The notes under the pieces: generated by a model
What the model was told of the DNA's origin: nothing
The model's database searches: none
What the model saw: the letters and a program-made list of their open reading frames with translations, nothing else
Position numbers and translations under genes: made by a program
Assembly (NCBI RefSeq): GCF_017921895.1
Contig: NZ_JAFIDN010000003.1
Span: 1 to 64,000 of the forward strand
Direction: 5' to 3'
From: Natronogracilivirga saccharolytica
GTDB taxonomy: Bacteria > Bacteroidota > Rhodothermia > Balneolales > Natronogracilivirgulaceae
Length of the DNA: 64,000 nucleotides
Shown: piece by piece, positions 8,152 to 17,334 of the stretch
How the letters are laid out: the number at the start of each line of letters is the position of its first letter
Position numbering within the stretch: position 1 is the stretch's first letter

Positions 8152-9225
8152 ATGGGACGAGCATTACTGATTATTTGCCTGGGATCATTTATCATCCTGG
8201 GAATCGTACAGCACGCCGTAAACAACCGCAGCGTATCGGTCAGCGGAGGTAATGTCGAAACCTTTTACGCCAATCACGGGCAGAATATGGCCGGGAGCGC
8301 GCTGGAGATGGCCATCAACCGCATGAATTTTGACAATAGCTGGGAGAGCCACAGTCAGCCATGGATTTACTCGCTTGATGAGGATATGGATGCGCATGTG
8401 CGGATTGATGAACATGATGATTTCCCTGGTGAGGTGCCGGAGGGGTACTACCGCGTCCGCTCCGAAGTGCAGGTGGGCGACAAAACGCTGGAAGCGTTCG
8501 CCTTTTTGTTAAAAAACTCAATTGAGCTTCCGGAGATCGAGTCGGCGCTGGGCGTATACGGGTCGGGGTCTACGATCAATTTCAGTGGAGCGGGTGGTGA
8601 TAAAAAAATGGTCTCGGGGTTTGATACAAATCCGGACGGTTCTGATGGACCGGCTGAAGCTCTTCCGGGAATCAGCTCTCCGGATGATGAGGATGACCTG
8701 ATAAATATCAGCGGAGGCAGCATACCCTATGAAGGAGATCCAGATTATCTTAAACGGGATGATCTGGACTCGGAAGAACTTGAACGAATAGTGGAGGAAT
8801 ACCGCGGCATGGGCAGGCGGTATGAGTCAGAATCCGATTTCGGAACACCCGAAAATCCCGCTGTAACCATCATTGGGGAAAAAGATGGGGGTAATAATCA
8901 GGATGTAAAAATTTCGGGCAGCAGTGCTCATTACGGCGGCATTATTATTGTTGAAGCCGGCAGCAGCTTTACTATGTCGGGAGATTCTGTATTTGAAGGC
9001 CTGATTATTGTGCACGGCACTTTTGAGGCGGCCGCGGGAACCCCTTATGTTTATGGCGGGGTAATACTTGGCGACAATGCAAAAGTTGAGATTGACCAGC
9101 CGGATTTTGACCTGCAAGGTAATCCCACCGTTCACTACAGCAGTCAGTCCCTTCAGAATCTTCAGGACAATATTACCGGCGGAGGCAGTTCCGGCAACAT
9201 GGTGGTAGACAGAATTTTTTATTGA
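8152..9225 (+). CDS. PilX-like pilus-cluster protein with beta-rich tail
   Basis: A 357-residue protein with an N-terminal hydrophobic helix (residues 3-21), then NHGQNMAGSALEMAINRM. That segment matches the helical spine of PilX-type minor pilins and of the paralogue at 15996 (NQAQNIAQSAIMAAIRQL). After an acidic middle part comes a repetitive beta-rich stretch (residues about 240-335: SGSSAHYGGIIIVEAGSS, SGDSVFEGLIIVHG, YVYGGVILGDN) like the right-handed beta repeats seen in pilus-associated adhesion domains. The gene lies 25 nt after the PilW-like gene and 14 nt before the PilT-like ATPase. A surface or tip function is inferred. Confidence 0.65.
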   Translation: MGRALLIICLGSFIILGIVQHAVNNRSVSVSGGNVETFYANHGQNMAGSALEMAINRMNFDNSWESHSQPWIYSLDEDMDAHVRIDEHDDFPGEVPEGYYRVRSEVQVGDKTLEAFAFLLKNSIELPEIESALGVYGSGSTINFSGAGGDKKMVSGFDTNPDGSDGPAEALPGISSPDDEDDLINISGGSIPYEGDPDYLKRDDLDSEELERIVEEYRGMGRRYESESDFGTPENPAVTIIGEKDGGNNQDVKISGSSAHYGGIIIVEAGSSFTMSGDSVFEGLIIVHGTFEAAAGTPYVYGGVILGDNAKVEIDQPDFDLQGNPTVHYSSQSLQNLQDNITGGGSSGNMVVDRIFY

Positions 9226-9239
9226 TGTAACATTGGTTT

Positions 9240-10472
9240 ATGAATCTTGATCCTCAGTCCCAGAAGCATCTGGACGAATTTCGCGAGAGAATCACCCGGT
9301 TCCCGGGTCATCTTCACGGTACCGAACGGCAGAAATGGCTTGTGGACCTGATTAACAGGTCATCACTGGAGGTACGAAACGCACTGAGAGAGGCGGTTGA
9401 GCATCACCTGATGATGATGAGTTCCCTGGAGGCGTCCGATATCGACATGGGAGGAAGCGGCTGCCATGGCCGCATCTGGTACCGTATTCACGGGAAAAAA
9501 TCCGTCTACCCGGATTCGCCCGTATTCAATCTCATTGAAACCGATGCCATGCTGCTGAATCTGGTTTCCAAGGATCAGATCGACCAGCTTTTTGAAAAGC
9601 GGAATCTCGATTTCTCCCATGTTATTCCCAATGACGACGGACCGGATCACCGGTTCCGGGCAGATATCTACTTCGACCTGGATCATCTGGCGCTGAACAT
9701 GCGGCGCATTGAAACGGAGATCCGGCCGTTCAAAGGGCTGCAGCTGCATCCGGAAATTGCCAAAGTGCTGAGCCTGAAATATCTCAAATTCGGACTGACA
9801 CTGGTGACCGGTATCACCGGATCGGGAAAATCATCCACGCTGGATACCATCATCAATGCCAACAACCGAAGCGTGGACGGGCATATCGCCATCATCGCCT
9901 CTCCGGTGGAGCTTGTACATGAACCCGTCCGCTGTATTGTCCGGCACCGTGAAGTGGGGCGGGATGTCCCGTCATTCAGGGACGGTGTGGTGCAGAGCAT
10001 GCGTCAGGATCCCAATATCATTGTCATCGGCGAGCTTCGCGATGACGAAACCATACTTGCCGCTCTGGAAGTGTCCGATTCCGGTCACAAGACCTTTTCA
10101 ACGCTGCATACGGCATCGGCCAGCGAAAGTATTGACCGGATCATCGGGGAAGTGCCGGTCCGCGAGCAGGACCGGGTGCGCAACCGTCTGGCCGATGTGA
10201 TCACCTGCGTCATCAGTCAGAAGCTGGTCCCCACGCTGGACGGCAAGCGGGTGCTGGCCAAGGAGGTGATGCTGGCGACCAATTCGGTCAAGGCCGCCAT
10301 CCGCAACAACAATGTCGGCGAAATTTATCAGATGCTGGCAGAGGGCGGCCAGTACGGCATGCACACTCTGGAACAGGATCTCAAAAGACTGGTTGAAGAA
10401 TACAGGATTTCTGCTGATGAAGCAGTAAATTACGCCAATAATAAAAAGCGGATGAAAGAACTGCTGAGGTAA
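9240..10472 (+). CDS. PilT/GspE-type secretion ATPase
   Basis: A 410-residue ATPase with no tetracysteine zinc motif, closer to PilT than to PilB. Walker A, GITGSGKSST, starts at residue 191; Walker B is MRQDPNIIVIGELRD; the His box is GHKTFSTLHTASA, all intact. The Asp box, normally EDPIEYVH, reads ASPVELVH, so the two acidic residues before the proline are gone. The N-terminal 150 residues are longer than in classical PilT and include a beta-rich PAS-like section. It may retract or regulate the filament. The loss of Asp-box acids could lower catalysis. It is preceded by the PilX-like gene and followed 21 nt later by the PilM-PilN fusion. Confidence 0.85.
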   Translation: MNLDPQSQKHLDEFRERITRFPGHLHGTERQKWLVDLINRSSLEVRNALREAVEHHLMMMSSLEASDIDMGGSGCHGRIWYRIHGKKSVYPDSPVFNLIETDAMLLNLVSKDQIDQLFEKRNLDFSHVIPNDDGPDHRFRADIYFDLDHLALNMRRIETEIRPFKGLQLHPEIAKVLSLKYLKFGLTLVTGITGSGKSSTLDTIINANNRSVDGHIAIIASPVELVHEPVRCIVRHREVGRDVPSFRDGVVQSMRQDPNIIVIGELRDDETILAALEVSDSGHKTFSTLHTASASESIDRIIGEVPVREQDRVRNRLADVITCVISQKLVPTLDGKRVLAKEVMLATNSVKAAIRNNNVGEIYQMLAEGGQYGMHTLEQDLKRLVEEYRISADEAVNYANNKKRMKELLR

Positions 10473-10493
10473 CAGACTCAAAAGGAGCCACCA

Positions 10494-12188
10494 TTGAAGA
10501 AAAAGGCATATTTAGGGTTAGCCCAGGACAGGAATAAAATTTACGCTGCCCACCTTACCAAGGTGAAAGGTATACTGCAGCTGGTCGATATAGAGGTCCT
10601 TGAGCTTCCGGAGTCCATCGAGCACCGCCCAAAGCCCAGACCGGGCGGACCGCCGCCGGAGCCGGAAGACGATACCGTTTTTAATCTCGATGATGATGAC
10701 CTCAGCGATTTCGAATCCATCAGCATGGATGACGATGATATCCCGGATGAATCCGATTCCGGCAAAACCAAGGTTGGCTATGACGAGTCGGAAGATGAGG
10801 AGACCAACGAGCAGATCCTGAGCAACTATCTGAATTCGCTTGGCGACAGAAAACTCATCACCGGAATCAATATTCCACAGGGAAGGACCATCTTCCAGCC
10901 GCTTCAGGGAGTCAACCTGAAGAAAATGAAAAAGAAGGAGCAGGATGAGTTCATCAATGAGAAACTGGCTCCTATCTACAATGAAGAGATTGAGGCCGAC
11001 AAGTACACCTGGGAGGTGGATGATGATGGTGACGGCTGGCTTGTTTCCCATGACAACGGCACCGATCTGATCAACCTGATTGACCTGGCCGAAATTACGT
11101 ACGACGGCAAGGTCCGGATCCACGAGATGCTCTCCGACGAGGTGATCTGGACCGGGCTTGTGCAGAGCCATTACCGTCTTGGCGAGGAAGAAATTACCGG
11201 ACTGCTTAGTATCGGGGAACGCACTACCAGACTGGTGTTTCTCAAGGGGCACCGCATTTTTCATGTCCTGCCGGTCATCAACGAAGGAGGAAGATCCCGA
11301 AATGTAAAGCAGACCGTATTCAGCAAGCTGCTTTTCGAGATTGACAAGGGTACGCTGCCTGCACTGGATTGCCTGCTGATCATGCACAGCAGCTCAACGG
11401 CCGCCGAACAGATACGCGATTTCTTCAGGGACCAGTTTATCGATGTGGAAGTGGATCTGTTCCGGCCGGATCCTGAAAAGCTGCAGCTGCCCGAAGAGAT
11501 CCAGAAAAACCCGGAAGTTATCCGGCCCTATCTGACGGCCATCGGCGCGGCACAGGCAGCCGCCCGCATTGATACGGCGGAATGGCCCTCTCTGTCCCTG
11601 CTGCCGGAATTTGTGATTGAACGGTACAAAATTTTCAAGCTTCAGTGGCACGGGGCCGCATTGCTGGTCTGCATCGCCCTGGCGCCCCTGCTGGTCAATC
11701 ACTGGTATCAGGATTATGTATCTGAGCGGCAGCAGCTTGAACGGGAACTCAGTCAGATAGAAACTGAAATTACCGAACTGCGTCCGGTAGCTGCCGATGT
11801 GGAACACATGACCGAAGAGCAGGCGGTGCTGCGGGAAAAAAACGCCAGGGTCATCGAACTGTCCGAAAACACGCTGCTCTGGTCCCGGATCCTCGGTCAG
11901 ATCAACGAGGGTATGGCCGAAATCCCCAACACCTGGCTGACCACCTTCCGGGTCGACGGCGATGAGCTTTCCGTGGAGGGGCATACCCTTTACCGGCAGC
12001 GCGTGCCACTGGTTACACGTGTATTTGATGATGCACGCATTGAACGGGTCGAAGAGTCGGAGGTCCGGGATGCCACCATACACAATTTTTCACTCAAAGT
12101 GCATGATTACCTCGCAGATCCTGATCGCTTTACACCGGAAATACCCGAACCGGATGAAGACTATATCCGGGAAGTTGAACTGAGGTAA
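10494..12188 (+). CDS. PilM-PilN type fusion protein of the pilus alignment complex
   Basis: A 564-residue protein. Residues 1-370 resemble a divergent actin-like PilM/GspL cytoplasmic domain (MKKKAYLGLAQDRNKIYAAHL start, GLLSIGERTTRLVFLKGHRIF middle). They carry a very acidic insertion at about 45-108 that includes DDDDLSDF. A single membrane helix follows at about 383-401, then a coiled coil and a PilN-like periplasmic domain (SRILGQINEGMAEIPNTWLTTFRVDGDELSVEGH). PilM and PilN are normally separate and bind each other, so a fusion is a plausible variant. The start is TTG at 10494, supported by a strong AAAGGAG seven bases upstream. PilO and secretin genes follow, as in pilMNOQ operons. Confidence 0.8.
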   Translation: MKKKAYLGLAQDRNKIYAAHLTKVKGILQLVDIEVLELPESIEHRPKPRPGGPPPEPEDDTVFNLDDDDLSDFESISMDDDDIPDESDSGKTKVGYDESEDEETNEQILSNYLNSLGDRKLITGINIPQGRTIFQPLQGVNLKKMKKKEQDEFINEKLAPIYNEEIEADKYTWEVDDDGDGWLVSHDNGTDLINLIDLAEITYDGKVRIHEMLSDEVIWTGLVQSHYRLGEEEITGLLSIGERTTRLVFLKGHRIFHVLPVINEGGRSRNVKQTVFSKLLFEIDKGTLPALDCLLIMHSSSTAAEQIRDFFRDQFIDVEVDLFRPDPEKLQLPEEIQKNPEVIRPYLTAIGAAQAAARIDTAEWPSLSLLPEFVIERYKIFKLQWHGAALLVCIALAPLLVNHWYQDYVSERQQLERELSQIETEITELRPVAADVEHMTEEQAVLREKNARVIELSENTLLWSRILGQINEGMAEIPNTWLTTFRVDGDELSVEGHTLYRQRVPLVTRVFDDARIERVEESEVRDATIHNFSLKVHDYLADPDRFTPEIPEPDEDYIREVELR

Positions 12189-12222
12189 CCGGATTCCAAA
12201 TTATTAGTCACTGATTTTGCAT

Positions 12223-13074
12223 ATGAGTTACGGCATACGAAATACCATTATACTTGTTATCACGCTGGTGCTGATGCTGGGCGGCAGCTGGCTGTTCCTG
12301 CGATTTACCTATGCCTCGGATATCGAAGAGCTTGAGGAGGAAATATCCCGGAAGGATCAGGAGCGCAGCGAGTATGCCGAAGTAGCCGCCATGTACAATG
12401 AGACCGTGGTTGAGCATGCCCGGCAGCTGTACATCCGTGACAACCATCCCAAAGAGCTGTTCGATGACCACCGCCTGGGACGGATTTACGAGTATATCGA
12501 TCAGCTCAGCCGCGGCATTTCCTTCATCCGGTATAACTATTCCCTCAGGGACTCCACGGTACACGACGATTACGGGACGATGCATTTTGTGCTGAACGGG
12601 GAGGCGGAATACCGCAATCTCAACAATCTGATCCACCGGATTGAGCACAGCAGCGCCATTATACACATCCGCTCCATTCAGCTCAGCAATTTCACAGATC
12701 TGGACAAGCTCAGTAAAGTAGATTTTCAGATGGAGCTGGAGGCATATTACAACCGGGAAGACCGGCTTGCCCGGCCGGTCCGGATGTCTCGGGCTGACCA
12801 TCTTGGCAATATCACGCACAATCCGTTCTATTCGCTTGTACACCCGGTGCCTCCCAACGAGGAGAACCGGCTCGATGTGGATCAAAGCCGGCTCATTGGC
12901 ATGACTTCGCGGTTCATCATGGTCCGTGACCAGGATGGCGAGATGCAGCGGCTGACACCCGGAGACCGCGTGTACCTGGGCCGGTTGCAGCGCATCGATA
13001 CGGAGACACAGGAGGCGGTATTTGAACTGGTGCGCGGCGGTTTGTATGACCGTGTTGTGATGACGCTGAATTAG
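12223..13074 (+). CDS. PilO-like inner-membrane protein
   Basis: A 283-residue protein with one N-terminal membrane helix (about residues 9-28), a coiled coil (SDIEELEEEISRKDQERSEY) and a two-layer alpha/beta domain (FIRYNYSLRDSTVHDDYGTMHFVLNGEAEYRNLNNLIHRIE then IIHIRSIQL...VDFQMELEAYY). This is the arrangement of PilO/GspM, in which 'gxyhxlxxFl..la.l.ri' precedes a strand. The C-terminal 80 residues form an extra beta domain (VYLGRLQRIDTETQEAVFELVRGG), like a PilP/GspC homology region. I prefer ATG at 12223 to the in-frame TTG six bases upstream. Its position between PilMN and secretin supports the call. Confidence 0.75.
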   Translation: MSYGIRNTIILVITLVLMLGGSWLFLRFTYASDIEELEEEISRKDQERSEYAEVAAMYNETVVEHARQLYIRDNHPKELFDDHRLGRIYEYIDQLSRGISFIRYNYSLRDSTVHDDYGTMHFVLNGEAEYRNLNNLIHRIEHSSAIIHIRSIQLSNFTDLDKLSKVDFQMELEAYYNREDRLARPVRMSRADHLGNITHNPFYSLVHPVPPNEENRLDVDQSRLIGMTSRFIMVRDQDGEMQRLTPGDRVYLGRLQRIDTETQEAVFELVRGGLYDRVVMTLN

Positions 13075-13106
13075 GAAATTTCAATTTGATAACGGGAGCT
13101 AAACAC

Positions 13107-14306
13107 ATGAAGCTTACAGCACTGAATTTATTACTTGCCTTGTTTATTGTGTCGGCTGGAGTTGCGGCGGCACAGGACCGGCTGCCGGTTCGGGAGTACA
13201 CCAATCCTGATGAGCTGGTGGTGCTTGATGAAAGCATGGATTTTGAAGAGGCCCTGTCGCTGTTCGAAGAGTTTTCAGAGGAATTTACCGGCAGGATCAT
13301 CATTGACCGATCCGGATTCAGCGGGGAAATCGGTGTTGAGGTTCCGCAAATGCACTGGTTTGATGCGCTGGAGCGGGTGGCCGGGTACAACAATCTTGCT
13401 GTGCTGGAGCATGAGCGGTATATCGAGATAGAAGAGATGCCGGATGAAGAGCAGGAGCGTGTTCAGGAGCCCGCCCGCAAGCTGGAAGACGAAACCATCA
13501 ATTTCAACACCAGGGAGATCGAGATCAAGGCCACGTTTTTTGAGGTGAACCGTTCTGCCATCCGGGAGCTTGGAGTTGACTGGTCTGCTGTGAGCAACGG
13601 AAGGGTGCAGGTTGATCATCAGGCCGCTGACCGTATCGGCGATCCGGCTATAGGCATACAGATCAGCGGGGACGATGTGGGCGGCACCGGCGTGGATATT
13701 TCGGCCCTTTTCAACGCGCTTGAGTCGATGAATGAGGGCGAGGTTATCTCTTCACCCACAATCAAGGTCATGGAAGGCGAAAGCGGGCGCATCCAGGTGG
13801 GACAGGATTTCTCCCTGCGCCAGCGTGATTTTGCCGGAAACATTGTGGAGCGGTTTTTCAGCACCGGAACCATCCTGGAGGTGGTTCCCAATATTTTATA
13901 TCACGAGGGAACCCCCTACATCTACATGACTGTCCGGGCCGAGCGCAGCACCGTGGCACCCGGCGAGACCAGTACGATTGTGAACAAGCAGGAGGCAGAA
14001 ACCGAGGTGCTGATGCTCAGCGGTGAAACCACGGTCATAGCCGGACTTTATGAAACCGAAGAAAATGTCACCCGAAGGGGCGTTCCCTTGCTCAAAGACC
14101 TGCCCGGATGGTTTTTCGGGCTGCGCTATCTTTTCGGTTACAACTCTACCGAACACATCGTGCAGGAGCTGGTGGTGGTGCTGGAAACTTCCCTTGTTCC
14201 CACCCTTGAGCAGCGCCTTGAAGGCGTATTTGAGAGCGCACCGAACCTGATAAGAGATATGCGCAATGAATTCCAGGAGTTTCAGCTTGAAGATCTGGAG
14301 CGCTGA
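13107..14306 (+). CDS. Short secretin (PilQ/GspD family)
   Basis: A 399-residue outer-membrane channel subunit. A signal peptide ends at about residue 22 (VSAGVAAAQ). A single STN/N0-like domain follows (residues 40-120: LSLFEEFSEEFTGRIIIDRSGF...WFDALERVA), then the secretin domain. That domain contains GEVISSPTIKVMEGESGRIQVGQ, ILEVVPNILYHEGTPYIYMTVRAE and the signature VIAGLYETEENVTRRGVPLLKDLPGWFFGLRYLFG. Typical PilQ proteins are 500-700 residues, so this one lacks most N-terminal N-domains and AMIN repeats. ATG at 13107 has a GGGAG eight bases upstream and gives a clean signal peptide, so I prefer it to TTG at 13086. Confidence 0.9.
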   Translation: MKLTALNLLLALFIVSAGVAAAQDRLPVREYTNPDELVVLDESMDFEEALSLFEEFSEEFTGRIIIDRSGFSGEIGVEVPQMHWFDALERVAGYNNLAVLEHERYIEIEEMPDEEQERVQEPARKLEDETINFNTREIEIKATFFEVNRSAIRELGVDWSAVSNGRVQVDHQAADRIGDPAIGIQISGDDVGGTGVDISALFNALESMNEGEVISSPTIKVMEGESGRIQVGQDFSLRQRDFAGNIVERFFSTGTILEVVPNILYHEGTPYIYMTVRAERSTVAPGETSTIVNKQEAETEVLMLSGETTVIAGLYETEENVTRRGVPLLKDLPGWFFGLRYLFGYNSTEHIVQELVVVLETSLVPTLEQRLEGVFESAPNLIRDMRNEFQEFQLEDLER

Positions 14307-14382
14307 GGTTAGCGCAGTGTTTTTTCCGGCAAGACTGTGACAGCCATCAGTTACAAGTGTTAGATTTTGCTTAAAATCTTGA

Positions 14383-15261
14383 AACAATGGTTTCTTATTT
14401 ATCTGGTCGGATGAAATCTGGGGGCCGGTACACACCAATGGCCGTTTCAACATTGCAGGCGATCCGACATTTCATGGACGTGTAACAAGCCCTGAAATGT
14501 GGCGCGGGCATGGAGGTCATACTAATGATCCCCATTTTTTGAGCGGGTCCGACTTCAATGCACCTGAACGCAGTCCGCCTTCTCAGCTGGACCTTGAAAT
14601 ACTGAGGGATGCCGCTTCGTCGGGAGGTGTCGAATTTGACGAAGAGGTTGAGGTTGAGTTTCTTGAAGGCGAAAAAATCCGGGTTATGGAAGTTGACAGC
14701 GGAATGGAATATGAACTCAGTCTGGAAGGTTCAAATGGTGTGATAAGCTCTACAGAAAAGATTTCTCTAAGGGGCAGTGTGGACGGCAGCTATACCGTCC
14801 ATTCGACAAATGACATTTTCATCAATGGTGACGTGGTGTACAATGATAATCCGCATGACAATCCGGATTCGGAAGACCTGCTGGGCATTGTAAGTGAGCA
14901 AAATGTCCGGATAGAGCGAAACGCCCATCAATATGATGGAAACAGCGATATTCATGTGCATGCATCGATTATGGCATTGGGAAATTCCTTCGGTGCCGAG
15001 GATTATAACACGGGTTCCCCGAGAGGAGAGCTTCATCTTCTCGGAGGAATTATCCAGGAGCGAAGGGCAGCGGTTGGCACCTTCAGCGGCAGTGGCATAT
15101 CGTCCGGTTTCAGCAAACAGTACCGCTATGATGACAGGCTGCAGTATCTGATCCCCCCAAGCTTTCCCCGGGAAAGCGTCTTTTCTGTTGAGCACTGGAT
15201 TACCAATGTGTATCCGCATCAGGAGGATGGAGACGACAGTGAAGAAGAGCCTGCTATCTGA
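14383..15261 (+). pseudogene. 5'-truncated pilus-cluster protein (DUF4900-like remnant)
   Basis: The open frame from 14497 (ATG) to 15261 continues upstream in the same frame to a TGA at 14380-14382. The upstream codons read NGFLFIWSDEIWGPVHTNGR and then FNIAGDPTFHGRVTSPEMW, which looks conserved. The GPVHTNG and G-P-FHG-VTSP motifs are what I associate, from memory, with DUF4900-type proteins encoded in pilus clusters. There is no start codon before this motif. The preceding 75 bases to the secretin stop code for nothing similar in any frame, so the N-terminal membrane helix and spine seem deleted. A rescued start at 14497 would lose the motif. It is most likely a decayed gene. Confidence 0.6.
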
Positions 15262-15314
15262 CATTAACCAGTTCTTTTAACAACCGACATCGCAAGTCAC
15301 AAATCTGCAAGTGC

Positions 15315-15713
15315 ATGTATTACTACAGTTATATTCTGATTCCTTTTTTTCTGCTTTCAAGTGCCCTTTTTCTGACGGTATCTGCGCAAACAGAGATCAC
15401 TTTCCAGGTGAACATGCAGAATCATATAGATGAGGGGGTTTTCGATCCGGAAAATCATGCCGTGGAACTCACAGGGGACCTCGGCCCATTGCGCATAAGC
15501 GGCAGCAAGGCTCTGCTGCCATCCGAATCGGATTCAACCATCTATAAAAAAGAAGTTGCCTTTCCCGCTCATAGTGTCGGCCGCGAGCTGCAGTACCGGT
15601 TTCAACTGAACCTGAACGGCCGGGTGGAAAAAGAGGATAATCCGCGGCTACTTCGGATTCCGGATGAAGATGAGGAGCTGGATGCCCTCTTTTTTAACAG
15701 TTATGCCTGGTAG
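15315..15713 (+). CDS. Secreted protein with a small beta-sandwich domain
   Basis: A 132-residue protein with a clear signal peptide (residues 1-25, cleavage near VSAQ). One domain follows, beginning EITFQVNMQNHIDEGVFDPENHAVELTGDLG. Very similar openings ('vtFqVDMsn...g.Fdp..d.v.v.Gdfn') introduce the carbohydrate-binding, CBM20/48-like sandwich often attached to Bacteroidota secreted proteins, but the usual tryptophans of a starch site are missing. There is no lipobox. The gene stands alone between the truncated pilus gene and the second minor-pilin set. Function is unknown; a carbohydrate-binding role is a guess from the fold. Confidence 0.6.
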   Translation: MYYYSYILIPFFLLSSALFLTVSAQTEITFQVNMQNHIDEGVFDPENHAVELTGDLGPLRISGSKALLPSESDSTIYKKEVAFPAHSVGRELQYRFQLNLNGRVEKEDNPRLLRIPDEDEELDALFFNSYAW

Positions 15714-15995
15714 CACTTTGTTGCTGAAGTATTTTCCGGCAGATTTTTTTAGCCGCAATGCCATTCATAAAGCACGCCGGCTCTTAATAAATTAAATAAT
15801 TTTAATAATATTATTCGTTTAGGGGTCTTGCCGGGCGTTTTTTCCTCGCTTCCGTACAAGAAAATTAATTGTTTGCATTAGTATTAATTTTTTTTAATAT
15901 TCAATCAGAAGTTATCATCTACACCCAAAAACTGGAGTATCCGGCGCTATTATTAACCGGCCGGATCAATCGGCACTCGACAGACAAGGCGGCTT

Positions 15996-17306
15996 ATGGG
16001 GAAATACGCAATGATATTGGTATCTGCGCTCGTTTTTTCGATGACGGTGTACGCCAACAGCCTCATCAATACAAATCTGGCCGCAAATACCCGCACCGTA
16101 GAAAGCTACAGCCATAACCAGGCTCAGAATATTGCACAAAGTGCCATCATGGCTGCAATCAGACAGTTGCAGCAGGATGAAAGCAGTCCGCTGCTTCCGG
16201 CAAGTGATCAGAGTATTTCGTTTCCATCCGAAACCGGGTTTGAGCCATGGGACGCACTTCACGGAGACTACCGGCTTCACTTCCGGAATCAGTCGGATAC
16301 TCTGCTGGTCATCGAATCAACCGGCCGGTTTGAAGAGAAATCATACAAGGTATCTGCCGGTCTCACTTTCGGGCAATCCGGCTGGAATCCGGTATTCAAC
16401 CAGGCAGTTCACGGCGAGCACTCCATCGACTTGACGGGCAGCTCAAGTATTAAAGGAAGTGCATCGATCAACAGCACCGAACCTGTGTCGGTTACACTTG
16501 ACTGGGCAACGGTCATTGAAAATGCACTGTCCATAGGTCCGGGAGGAGACCCGGCTGTTGTTGTAGACAAGCGCCATGAAGGCAACATCGGAGAAGGCAT
16601 TTTTAATTTGCCCCGGGAGCAGACCTATCCCATGCCTGACTTCCCCTCCTATCCCCCGAAAATGTTCTTCGGCAGTTCGGTTTACCTGCAGGGAAATGAT
16701 ACAAAAACGCTTATGTATAATGATTTTGACGGTTATTACATTCCGGAAATCAGGGTGCGGAGCAATACCAGTCTGACCATAGATTTAGGAGATGAGGACA
16801 GGGTGCTCCATGTGGGAAACTTTGACATACAGAACGGCCATGTGCACCTCGAAGGAGATGGGAGCCTGGAGGTGTATGTGGAAAACAAGCTCAATCTCGG
16901 CGCCAGCAGTACGGTGAACAGCGACGGGGATGTCGGGCGGTTTTTTCTCTATTATGGCGGCAATGATGCCGTGAATTTTCGCGGAGATACCAACTTTAAC
17001 GGTGGGTTGTTTGCCAAATCGGCAAATGTGGAGCTCGGCGGATCCAATTCACTGACGGGATCGCTGATCACCGGCGGCACCAGTGTGGATATCCGCGGGG
17101 CGGCATCGGCAGAATCACGGGTGGTTTATGCGCCGAATGCACATGTGGAACTGAGGGGATCGGCAAGCATCCATGGCGCCGTGATATCGGATTCGTTCAG
17201 GGCCGTGGGCAACTCGCATGTTTACTACGAAGAGGATCTTGACTCCGAACTGCCAGATCTGGACACAGGCGGGGAAGGATCGGTGGAACTGGCTTACTGG
17301 GAATGA
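15996..17306 (+). CDS. PilX-like pilus-cluster protein, second copy
   Basis: A 436-residue protein with an N-terminal helix (residues 4-20) and a spine (SHNQAQNIAQSAIMAAIRQLQ) close to that of the gene at 8152. A beta-rich repetitive region covers residues about 130-420. Short repeats of the type 'GSSSIKGSASI', 'GNFDIQNGHVHLEGDG', 'GGSNSLTGSLITGGTSVDIRG' and 'HVELRGSASIHGAVISDS' suggest a beta-helix. The architecture suits a filament-tip or adhesive subunit. It is preceded by a 280-nt AT-rich gap (15714-15995), which probably holds a promoter although I see no clear consensus. It is followed by a PilV-like and a PilW-like gene. Confidence 0.62.
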   Translation: MGKYAMILVSALVFSMTVYANSLINTNLAANTRTVESYSHNQAQNIAQSAIMAAIRQLQQDESSPLLPASDQSISFPSETGFEPWDALHGDYRLHFRNQSDTLLVIESTGRFEEKSYKVSAGLTFGQSGWNPVFNQAVHGEHSIDLTGSSSIKGSASINSTEPVSVTLDWATVIENALSIGPGGDPAVVVDKRHEGNIGEGIFNLPREQTYPMPDFPSYPPKMFFGSSVYLQGNDTKTLMYNDFDGYYIPEIRVRSNTSLTIDLGDEDRVLHVGNFDIQNGHVHLEGDGSLEVYVENKLNLGASSTVNSDGDVGRFFLYYGGNDAVNFRGDTNFNGGLFAKSANVELGGSNSLTGSLITGGTSVDIRGAASAESRVVYAPNAHVELRGSASIHGAVISDSFRAVGNSHVYYEEDLDSELPDLDTGGEGSVELAYWE

Positions 17307-17334
17307 GAAACTAATCATATGTAAGGGATAGCAT

